The position numbers and the translations under genes are program-made. From Lineus longissimus (taxonomy: Eukaryota; Nemertea; Pilidiophora; Heteronemertea; Lineidae): a stretch of DNA of 64,000 bases. Below, in pieces: positions 46,542 through 56,600 of the stretch. Position 1 is the stretch's first letter, and every line of letters begins with the position of its first letter. The notes beneath the pieces were generated by a model, which was given only the letters and a program-made list of their open reading frames with translations, was not told the DNA's origin and ran no database searches. The stretch lies in contig NC_088316.1 of the NCBI RefSeq assembly GCF_910592395.1, positions 1,424,001 to 1,488,000 on the forward strand, in the 5' to 3' direction.

Positions 46542-46717
46542 TACAGGGCGTTGCGAAAACATTGAAAGATAGAAATAGCAAATTAAGACTCGAATGTGCA
46601 TCATTACTAAAATGGACACCACGAATGAAAACTAGCAGCTTGGAAAATTTTGTTTTTCTTTTTGTAAGATTTTATCGCAATTTCTATCTTCCAACTTCTT
46701 TCTTCCAACACCCTGTA
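46542..46717. mobile_element. mariner-like MITE with CAGGG termini
   Basis: Element 46544-46715 (172 bp) flanked by TA (46542-46543, 46716-46717). Left TIR CAGGGCGTTGCGAAAACATT then AAGATAGAAATAGC; right TIR (complement) CAGGGTGTTGGAAGAAAG then AAGATAGAAATTGCGATAAA. TIR length about 33-40 bp, imperfect. TA target site and CAGGG ends fit the Tc1/mariner superfamily. No transposase. Distinct from the CAGT family next to it. Confidence 0.75.
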
Positions 46718-46791
46718 TAACCATCACGACTTGATGTAAAGTGTAACCTAACTATGTTGTCAATTGTGTAATGTTAAGGACATCACATATA

Positions 46792-46947
46792 CAGTAGAAC
46801 CTCTCTATTAAGGACACCCTCGGGACTGACAAGTGATGTCCTTAATAGAGAGGTGTCCTGTTTAGAGAGGTCAAATTGAATTGAAACAATGTGTGACCAA
46901 AACTAGTGTCCTTGATAGAGAGGTGTCCACTGAGGGAGGTTCTACTG
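46792..46947 (-). mobile_element. CAGT-family MITE, full length, reverse orientation
   Basis: TA|CAGTAGAACCTCTCTATTAAG ... GGGAGGTTCTACTG|TA, 156 bp, with a 20-bp internal deletion relative to the 177-180 bp copies. Termini match each other for the first 13 bases exactly. Confidence 0.88.
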
Positions 46948-47015
46948 TATATCTTGCCGAATTTTGATGCCAATTATTTTGTCCTAAGTGTCACTTTAAT
47001 CAAAATGGTATTGGT

Positions 47016-47144
47016 GAACCGGATGCAGTCCTCGGGGCTGACAAGTGCTGTCTGTAATAGGGAAGTTTCCTGATTAAAGAGGTCAAATGAATACAACCAA
47101 TCGGAGACCAAAACCAGTGTCCTTAATAGAGAGGTTTCCTGCTG
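47016..47144 (-). mobile_element. CAGT-family MITE, 5'-truncated, reverse orientation
   Basis: Starts inside the element (CAGTCCTCGGGGCTGACAAG) and runs to AGAGAGGTTTCCTGCTG|TA. It follows the previous copy by only 68 bp, same orientation, giving a tandem pair. Confidence 0.8.
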
Positions 47145-47743
47145 TAGTTTGTGTTCTTTTCTAGTTGGACGACTGCTTCTTGTAAAACCCTGCATAATAC
47201 TATGGTGGCGCTAGTGTGATGATAGATTTCACGGATTATGATTGGTCTTCTTGAACCGGTCTTCTTGCTACAGATTGAATCCACAACCGTTAGAATTTGA
47301 GATGCTCTGATGTGATCTGTGATAGCAAGTAGCACATTATTCGATGTCTGCACTTAAAATGCGCAGAAAATGTCCACTTAACTCGGGAAAAGCCTTTGTT
47401 CACTGTGGCTGATTACGCTGCAATGTGTCGAATGATACCCACTGAATGGTACCTGTGAATCCTATCACTATTGTTCTATTGTCTTGAGCTCGGTGCCTTT
47501 GGGAATTTTGTGGCAAATCACGTATCAAGGCATAAACAGTCGGGCAAGGGTCCCTGTTTTGCAAGTTGTCCTTCACAGTTTTCTCAATCAGTTCTAATAA
47601 TTTTGGCTTCCCGAAATAAGTAACAAGCCTATCATCCTACACTATACTAAGGTTGAGTTCCAATGATTCTGTAAATATGTTGTTTTTTATGACTACTAAC
47701 TTAGCTGCAACTCTATCAGTGTAGGTGTATCATTTTACTCATG

Positions 47744-47749
47744 AATAAA
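47744..47749 (+). terminator. ADCY9: AATAAA polyadenylation signal (distal, favoured)
   Basis: AATAAA in ATGAATAAAAATAG, followed by an A/T stretch and the GU-rich element CTTGTGTGTTGTTTT at about 47777-47791. This is the best-formed polyadenylation site between the cyclase stop and CBP. Confidence 0.45.
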
Positions 47750-47879
47750 AATAGTATATGAATAGAATTATAATTGGCTTGTGTGTTGTTTTCGTGCCGT
47801 ATCAAAGGAATAATCATTTGACTTTATTCTTGTCACCAATTCACAAACGATAAGAGACTAGATTTTGTCCCCAAGTGTG

Positions 47880-47915
47880 GTCACAAGGGATTCGAACCCT
47901 GAGCCTCAGAAACAA
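47880..47915 (-). mobile_element. B-box-like SINE trace
   Basis: On the minus strand CAGGGTTCGAATCCCTTGTG contains a perfect B box (GGTTCGAATCC). An A box at the proper distance is not convincing, so this is only a possible SINE fragment. Confidence 0.3.
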
Positions 47916-48339
47916 TCCGTAAGGCATGTTTAGAGAGCTGTTGAATAATAATTGCAGTAGGGCAAGACATGCTACACATGGTCACCTGCACGCAGTGGGG
48001 ACCTATGCATGACATGCTATGCAAGTCACTCTCAGCAAAGGGGTCAAGTCCTAGGTGTTCCACACCTGCATTTTATGATCAGCATGCCAGGTTGCAAAAT
48101 TTCGAATCACAACCATGAACCATCCCCAAAGAAACAAACACACAACCAAATGGAAAGACAAGGACACAGCTTCTACGTGTCAATTTAGGGGAACTGGACA
48201 AGAAGTCGTGAAGACAAATGACTGGAGACTAGACTTGGATGAATCATGACCAAAACTATGCTTTAAGCTGAAGCACATCACAAATAAGACATCTTTTAAA
48301 CGGTGAGCGATAGCATTTATGTTCAAATTAACACTTGAT

Positions 48340-48880
48340 AGAGACATCACATTTCACAGCCTGTGACAAACAGATTGACGATGTGGACAGTGTCACAACC
48401 AGCGAATGAAGGATTCAAGGGTATACAGTGGAACCTCCCATAGTGGACACCTCTATTAAGGACACTCTCGCTATGAAGGACACCAATGAATAAGGGAGGG
48501 TATGTTTTTTACAACCTACCGAGACGATATATGTCACAACCCACAAAGGAGACAGACGATGTGGACAGTGTCACAACCAGTGAATGGAGACGTCAACAAT
48601 ATTTTTTTCACAACCAGCAAAGACAGTGATAGACAATAGAGATAATGGCTTCATGACCCGGTTAGGTCTTTGATGATAAGGACAATGTCACAACCAATAG
48701 CAGACACTACTTGAAGACAACACCCAATGGTCTCTAACTGTTAACTGACTACAGAGACCCTGAGGTATATTGTCACATCCATTATATGGTCCACATTTCT
48801 GAATTTGGAAAAACGTTTGTTGTGACCAGTTGGAAGGACAAAGTCACAACCGGACATATAAAGTCACAGCCTCGAAAAAA
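48340..48880. repeat. TGTCACAACC-rich degenerate repeat
   Basis: Six or more GTCACAACC-like words in 540 bp. The longer unit ACGATGTGGACAGTGTCACAACCAG-GAATG occurs at about 48379 and 48557. The same word and its complement form the hairpins at 45070 and 45191 and recur in CBP intron 3. One CAGT-family MITE fragment is inserted here. Confidence 0.55.
48426..48505 (+). mobile_element. CAGT-family MITE, left fragment
   Basis: TA|CAGTGGAACCTCCCATAGTG, then CACCTCTATTAAGGACACTCTC, ending near 48505 without the right half. Same orientation as the copies inside the ADCY9 introns. Confidence 0.75.
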
Positions 48881-48889
48881 AAAGTTTTA

Positions 48890-49980
48890 GTGAGCAATAT
48901 CACAATAAACTGGCAATCACTAACTATGGACAGGTTTTTTAACCCTTATTTGTGGGGCATGCACTGTGTTAAATACTGAACAATAGTACATTGAAGTAGG
49001 CCCAAGCCATGGTTTTGGCCCTATGGAGACTAAACATAGCTTGTCCTCAGAACAGGTTAATCCGTATTGTGGAAATCTACAAGATCAGGGAAAAGTGCCA
49101 TGGAGAGGGATTAACAACTCAAAGACTAAGAAGAGGTCATGCCCATAATCAGAATTGACTGGACTTGGTCTGGGTCAATTGAAGAAACTGTTTGGCTGAT
49201 TGGAGCTGAAAGTAAACAGGCTGAGGGCAAAATGTAGGTCGGGTCAGCTCAGTCTTCAAGATAGTAAATTTGGAATTTACTACAAGGGACAATATAGGCC
49301 AACAATTGTAACTGTTGGTAGTATGAGGTGGGGTCTGCACTCTTCGGAGTTGGGTGGCAACATCACTGAAAAGATGAATTCGAAGTATTATGAATGTGAT
49401 GAATGGTAATAAGAGAATTGATTTCAGTCAAATCCAATCCGATCCGATCCAACCCCATCCCATCCACATTTCATGACTTTCTATTCTTTCTGGAACTTGT
49501 CTCTACATCTCAATTCACTTATCTGTCACATACCCAAAGCTGGCTTCATAACTGTTTATTCTGCTACACTATACTGTAAGTTACAAAGATTAGCAGGGAC
49601 CATACTAAGTAATACCTTCAGATGGTACTTCTCAGGTCAGATTGCAAAAATGTCAGTCCCCCAAAAAAATTATGTTACATTCCATAACCAGCAGCTGATA
49701 AAACAAGTGAGAGCATTGATAAGGATGCCCAAGCAGTACAATAGCCCGCCGCGCGCCAATTGTGTCACATAGCTAGTCAATGGGTGCACTAAGAAATGTG
49801 AAACAACCCGACTCGCCGACTCCCCACAGCCGAATGCATACTGCATGGTGAATGTACAAGGTCACTTGGGTATTTAATTATACCCAAGATTCCATGTTGC
49901 AAGTTTCGTCACTTCTCGGAATTTTCCGGAATTTAGCAAATTTAATCCGAACAATCCAACAGCCAATTGAAATGTTGGAT
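48890..49980. other. intergenic spacer between ADCY9 and CBP
   Basis: No exon or transposon recognised. A short AATCC-GATCC-GATCC run lies at 49433-49465. Presumed to contain distal CBP promoter sequence. Confidence 0.45.
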
Positions 49981-50110
49981 TTGGTCACGTGGGCGTCATT
50001 TTTATGAATAATTAGTTTCCGTGACTAGTTTTCCTAGTTCGGGAATCTTCGTTGTTTTCTGTGACAAGCGTAAAACTTCATCAACAGCCGCCATTTTGTG
50101 CGATTTTGAC
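49965..50110 (+). promoter_or_regulatory. CREBBP: putative CBP core promoter
   Basis: Contains an inverted-CCAAT-type AGCCAATTG (49970), a CACGTG E-box (49986-49991) directly followed by GGGCGTCATT (CRE/ATF-like half), and GCCGCCATTTT (50087-50097), the exact complement of the YY1 consensus AAAATGGCGGC. YY1 sites of this form usually sit just after the start site, so transcription likely begins around 50050-50090. There is no TATA box. TSS position is inference. Confidence 0.4.
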
Positions 50111-50520
50111 CATCAAAATTTCCACTTTTTACCATCTTTTCTACTTCTAACGGTTTGTCGGGATCACGATTTGGCGTTCAAGGTTTTAGATGAAGTTATG
50201 GCGAGTTAAGCTAACACCTGAATGGAATTTTTGAAGCTACCTGTGAGCTACACGGATGATATTTCAATCGAGGGAATATCGGCTTTGTGCTTCGAAAATG
50301 GTGGAGTAAACTTTGAGCATCACTTGGTTCAAAAAATCTCCGAAGATGGGTACAGACAGGTTCTCTACTTACTTGGATTATCACGATAATTTAAAGAACA
50401 AGTTCTGTTTGGAATCCTTTGGGAAAGGGGTGTTATTGTGATCAACTAGTTACCTCAATAAGAGTGTGAATGTTTGCGGATTTATCGAAAAGTGCCGTCG
50501 ACATATCTTCAATACACAAC

Positions 50521-50605
50521 ATGGCCGACCAACTCGTGGACGGGCCTCCAACTAAGAGACAAAAATTAGGGCATTCTCCGACCCTAACAACGCCGGATAA
50601 TGCAG
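50521..50605 (+). CDS. CREBBP: CBP exon 1: N-terminus
   Basis: Encodes [20 protein letters not shown] and TLTTPDNA. Resembles the CBP/p300 start, with a basic KRQKL nuclear-localisation-type motif. Start context ACAACATGG (A at -3, G at +4) is strong. An in-frame ATG 51 nt upstream (50470) has a weak context (T at -3 and +4) and would add 17 unrelated residues. Donor GCAG|GTAACT, phase 1. Confidence 0.9.
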
Positions 50606-53600
50606 GTAACTATCGCTGGACAAAGTCAAGTGTGTTATCGTCTCCTAAAGGCCCAAAAAACCTGGACTTATCAACTGTTTTTGACTGTTTTTGGAGCACT
50701 TGGCGTCCAATAAATTTTGGTCTGGGGCTGCGGCTGGGCCTTGTTTGTGTGTGAATACATGTGTAAATGCACATGGAAGCCTGTAAACATAGGGCTTCTG
50801 TCATCCATTTACTTGAAAATTTATCTTTGGCGCAAATGTTTTCTATGTGAATTAATTTCTCGTTTCTTGTTCTTCTTTATTGTCTACAAGTTTTAGCTGT
50901 TCATTATTTAGGTGGGGCAATGTGAGAGATGCAGAGTTTCAGTCAATTACAAATTTGCAATTTATGCAATGAACTAAAACGAAACAACTGGAGAAACCAC
51001 TGGAAATTCCAGTTGTGGTTAATGAAAACATTGATTAATCATGCCAGTATTGCTATTTCTATTGTCAGCAATTGTTTGGTATGGATTTCTTTCACAACCT
51101 GTTGAAATATGGTCAGTTCCTTCATCCAAAAGTAACTAACATGTCAGTTGTGTGAAAGGAAAGACATTTTATGTTTGGATCTTCACTGGCTGAGTTTGGA
51201 CTTTGCTGACTTCCCAGTTTTCTGTTACAAGTTTTTCGGCCTACCAAGACAAAAAAATCTCAAATATATTTCTAAAAAAACTTTTGTGGATGTTGACTTT
51301 ATGGGATGATGTTCTATACTATTAAATCACCTTCATCAGAGGATAGTCTAGAGAGTCAGACATTCACAAGTTTCGATTTTTCTGACTTGGAGATGTTGGA
51401 AAGTCATTGGAGCTTCTGTTGAGACCAATTCTGTTCTTTTCTCGTTTCAGACTTGGGGAAGTTTCATCTGATGGAACTCCTCCCAGATGAGTTGATGGGA
51501 GGAGGTGGCACGGATGGAAACCAGAATGGTTCGGCTGATCATCCGCATCAACAGTCGCAGATTGACAGCTCGACTCAGAACCATCATCCAGGGCTATCTC
51601 AGTTGTTATCCAGTGTATCAACTCCTTCCAGTATCGCTAATTCACATGTGTTATCAGGATCACAGACTATGCCGTCTCAACTGAGCCCGGCGGTAGTGAA
51701 TAGTTTGAATAACGCTGTAAAAAGTCCAATGACAATGACAAATAATTCATCACCTTCAAATATCACAAACAAAACTTCAATATCGCTAAGCAATGACTTG
51801 AATAGTTTAAATAGTGTTTCCCTTGGGAGTTTAGTAAGTAGTACGAATTGCACTACGAGTTCTCAAATGGGAGGCATGACAGTGTATAGTAGGGGACAAA
51901 CATTGAATACAAGTTCACCAGGGATGCAGCAAATAGCTAACGGACCATTGCCTAGTGTGGGTAACCGACAAACAGTGGGAATTCCTGTGTCGACCACTGG
52001 CATGACCGGTATGTCACAAGGCAGTATGTTAGTGAATTCTTTAGGATCACCGCAGATGGGTCCCCCGAATATGACGGCAGGACAGGGACAGCAAACACAA
52101 CTCATTAAGGTAGGTCGTTGTCATAGCTCTCAAACTACCTGAATCTGCGAGATATTACATGTATGAACTATTGAACATCCTTACCAAAAGACTACCCTGG
52201 GGCCTCCACTATTGTTGCTTGCTAGCCAAGCCTCTTTGCTGAAATGCAGCTTCACAAGACATGTCAGTGTTTTCTGGGTATATGACGTGGGGGGGGGGGG
52301 GAGAAAGTTTATTATGGGCTCTGATCAGTAAAGCGGGCATCTGCAAGAGTTTTTTTACAAGTGTGTGTGCGTTTGTGAGGAGAAAGATTGACCTTTAGTG
52401 GTGTGCGAAATTTATGGATTGAAAACCCTGTACAGACTACAGAGATCCAAATATAAAATCTCTGCAATATCCTGACTTTGTGGAGCTTGGAACTTGTGAT
52501 GCTTTGGTCATCCTGAAGAACATGACCTGGTATATCCTCTGCATGTGATTTTGAATCAACATGTCATCATTAGTTGTGCAATACTGCAATGAAGAAGTCA
52601 TGAATGTCCAGTTCCACTGCAGCCAGTCATAAGCTTGTTGTTCTTGATCTTGGTGCAGGTTTCAATTTAGTTACTTGAATGTACTCAGGTGGTGATATAC
52701 TTCCCACTGAACGGAGTGATTTGTTTGTATAATGTCAGTTGTAACACTGAGGTCACAGCATAGTAAACAAACTTTGATTGAAGTCAGTCTACTGCAGTAG
52801 GCCATTTCCTTGTATTGCCACTTACACAATGAAGTCAGTGGCTCAATTATTGGTGTAGTCCATGATGTGTCCATTGATATTGTGCGTTGACCTGTTTCCG
52901 TCTGTGCATCGAGTGAGTGTGGGCTCCAGAACTCGAGAGTAACGTAATGTACTTTGCAAATAACTTGAAAAAATTTGAAATAAAAAAAACCCAACAGTGC
53001 AGCATACAAAGGTGATTCAAACAAAACTGGGTGTTTCAGAGTCTGGGTGTCAGGCCTTGCTGATGCCAGCTCGATCACACTTCACATGAACACTGCTTAG
53101 AAAATTGTTACTGGCCTGCAACCTCAACTTTCCTTTCCTGTATCTGTTGGTCATTCAACCGTCGATCTACAGACAGTACCATCTCTTCTCAGACGCGCGA
53201 TTATCATTTAAATTTCCTGTCGACCGTTAACGGTGAGATCCAAATTTTGATGCATACGGATACACAAATCACTAAGGCAGAGTGTGCATTTCAGTAATGC
53301 TATCATTAGGTCCATTTAGTCTCTGTGAGTTGCCATGGTAACATAAAAAGAGGTTGTGTACGCTCGGTGGGATGATGGAATTGTGCAGAATTGTGTGAAT
53401 TCTGATCCATGTCTTCCCTTGCATCCTCAGCAGAGGTGTCTGGGTGGTGTTCCGGGTTGCATCCCTTCATTGATACACTGGCATCCTGATTGCTGCTGTG
53501 CCATACACTGATGCAGTGTTAACATCTCGTTCTGTAACCTTAATTGATTTGACATTGAGACCCAGCCAGTGTCTTGTGGCAGTTTTGGGCTTCCTCATCA

Positions 53601-56600
53601 AGTTATATGGCTTCTAGTTCAAGTTGGCCGCTCAGCATTGGTTTACTTTATGAACGCTGAATGAAACCATACACTGTGTGCTTTAAAATTGCTTTTACTG
53701 CAAACTGCATTGCCAATGTGATGCCGAGCTCATCCACTGTCTGTGTAAATATGCAAACAAGGCCATCCTAATATAATATTGTTTGTTCGTTGTATCATTG
53801 AGTTGTGTTGGTGTTGTTGTTATAAATGAACGATTAGAATGCGAGTATTGTCAGTTTGGAAAGGTATGCATCATCAACTCAGAAAAAACTTGTTCTGACC
53901 AAGTGATCGCAATGTTGTTCTGTCATTTCTCATGTTTTTCTGTGAATTTGTTTTCTACAGATAACAGAACAGGTGAATGATTTCAAAACATTTGAACCTG
54001 TCTGCTTTTATCACCATGTGCATGAACTGTGCTAAGCCCCAGTCAACTACTTGGCTTGGTGCCAGAAATCTGGTTCGGCGAGACAAACTTGCGCTGAACA
54101 GTTATTGCTAGTCACAATCGGTCAATGACTTATTTCAACAACTCCAAACCATGAATGACACGAACAAACCAAGTCCGTCAAATGTTTTGTTTTGCTCCGG
54201 TGCCACGGTGAATGTGCATGATTTATTGACCTCGGAGTTGGTGCTGGATTCTCAATATGCTTTGTAGAAGCTGAGATTGTACATGGTACATTTGTACATG
54301 TACAGTGCTCAGTGTGGATATTGGTTTCTTCTCACAATTGTCCACTTTCATTCGCTTCTGATGGTTAATGTCTTCTTGTCTGTCTTTTGTTGAAATCAAA
54401 TATTAGTATCAGCTTACTTTTTGACAGGGATTAGGAACTTGCAAACCCTTTTTTCTTGATGACTGTTGACAAAATCATAATCGATCCATTATTTCTTTCA
54501 GGCGCAAGGTCAGGCTGGGCTGAATCAGCAACCTGCCGCCGATCCCGAGAAGCGGAAGCTTATACAGCAACAATTGGTGCTCTTGCTGCATGCACACAAG
54601 TGTCAGCGACGGGAGCAAGCCAACGGAGAAACCCCTAGATGCTCATTGCCACACTGCCGAACAATGAAAAATGTACTCAACCACATGACCACATGTAATG
54701 CAGGCAAATCCTGTCCAGGTATAAAACGTTTCTTTAGTTTGAATAGCATATCCCGTCGTTGAATGTACCATGCATCGACTAGGCTGGTTTGTCACAACCT
54801 ACACTTCAAAGGAATTGGTGGGTCCAGACTACATTTACTGGTTGTCTCTAAATGTGGGTTGTGACCACACATCTACTGGACTGGCTTGTCTCAACCTGAA
54901 CTCCAAGGATTTGATGTTAAGGTCCAGACTGCATTTACTGGTTGTCGGCTGGGTTGTGACCATGCATCTACTGGATTGTGACGGTCAAATCTACCATCGC
55001 AATTAGTAATGTTAGATGTACCTGCTGTCACAACCTTCAACTCGTTATTGATGAACCAAGCTAAGCTCCCTGGCTGACTGGCCTCTAGTTACCTGTTTGA
55101 TCACTGCATTTTATTTTGATTCATCTTTATTTCAGTTGCTCACTGTGCTTCGTCTCGACAAATAATATCACATTGGAAGAATTGTACGCGGAATGACTGC
55201 CCGGTTTGTTTACCGCTCAAGCATGCATCGGATCGGCGGAATTCTGCGGGTGAGTTTATATGCCGGTCTGGAAAGTTCGATCTCCGTTGCGGTTTCCTTC
55301 CGAGTTGGAAGTGGTAGTCCTCAATTATGTAATGTCCTGCTGTCCTTGCCAAAGTTGATTTTAAGACTCATGTTTACAAAACCATATGATACCATTATTT
55401 GTACTATTTCAAATATCTTTGACAGTAATTGTGAGCGACGCTCACTGCTCTAGTGATGCAACTTCTTTTTTCAGGAGGACTGCAGCCCCAGGCTGCACAA
55501 CCTCGAGTTGGTAATCAGGCGCCACCAGCCGGTCCAGCACCCATCGATATCCAGAGAGCATATCAAGCGTTAGGCTTGCCACCGACTGGCTTACCCGTGG
55601 CATCAGGAGGAGGCACAGCTGGCACCAATGCGGGCGCTGTCAGTGTCGGAGGAGCTGGAAATGGCAATAGTGGCCCTGCCGTTAACCCTGCGTCTTTAAA
55701 TGTTCTCTCACCAGGAGGTATAGGTATGTCTCTTTTCGACCTCTTAAATCAATGTGGATTATGGACTCCTCAGTAAGATTCTGTAATAAGAATATTTCGG
55801 AGTTGTCCATTATAAATCGGGCTTCAGGTGTAATGGATTCAGTGTATTATCATAGAAGTCATCTTGTAGGCAGATTATCAGGAGCGTTTGCATCCATGTT
55901 ATTAGTTACTGTAATGGGTGCTGGCCACTTTCAAAAACCGTTGCAAGCATATAGGTATCTGGCATAAGAAGTTTAGTATATTATTATTAGTAATCCTCAT
56001 CCCACTAATCCATTTCTCTTTGTTGTATTTTCAGGTCAGGTAAATAGTAGTGGACTAATTTCACCGCCTATGAACCCACCTAATCAAAATCCACAGCAAT
56101 TATTACCGCCTCAAAGTCCTGTGCAGCAAATACAGCCGGTATGTAGAATCTAGTTGTTGTCAAAATGGGGCAGTGATGTAAGCGTCAATTTCTTATCAGC
56201 ATGAAAGTTATGATGACTGGCTGTGTAAGGTTTTGAGGCGGAGTGATCCATTTATAGACTGATCCTGTAGTGCTGCTCTAACTGTCTCAGCTGAGAAGGG
56301 CATTGGATGGTGTCAATACTGTGATGCTGGTCTGCATGATAACATTCTGTCTGTGTCGGGATTTTGCAAGTTGGGGCAGTTCCAAGGACAGCATTTTCAA
56401 GTGAAAAATGTTTCAAGGCAAATGTACAGCGCCACTGGGACAAGTTTTGACCCTTGGTATTTAGTTACTCAGCACAGCAGAGTCTTTCCCCACAAAACAG
56501 ATTGGCTTTGGGCCTGCCTCGGAGTATGTTTTACTGATGGCCAACCAGTACTCTCGGTCTATTCGCGGTTGAGGGATTGGTACACCTCACTGTTTCTAAT

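Larger units (their letters stand above)
44037..47770 (+). other. ADCY9: probable long ADCY9 3' UTR
   Basis: No coding exon is seen between the cyclase stop and CBP. A first AATAAA (44469-44474) lacks a GU-rich follow-up. A second (47744-47749) is followed 25-40 nt later by CTTGTGTGTTGTTTT, a classic downstream element. If the distal site is used, the 3' UTR is about 3.7 kb and contains three CAGT-family MITEs, a mariner-like MITE, a foldback element and two strong hairpins. Confidence 0.5.
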
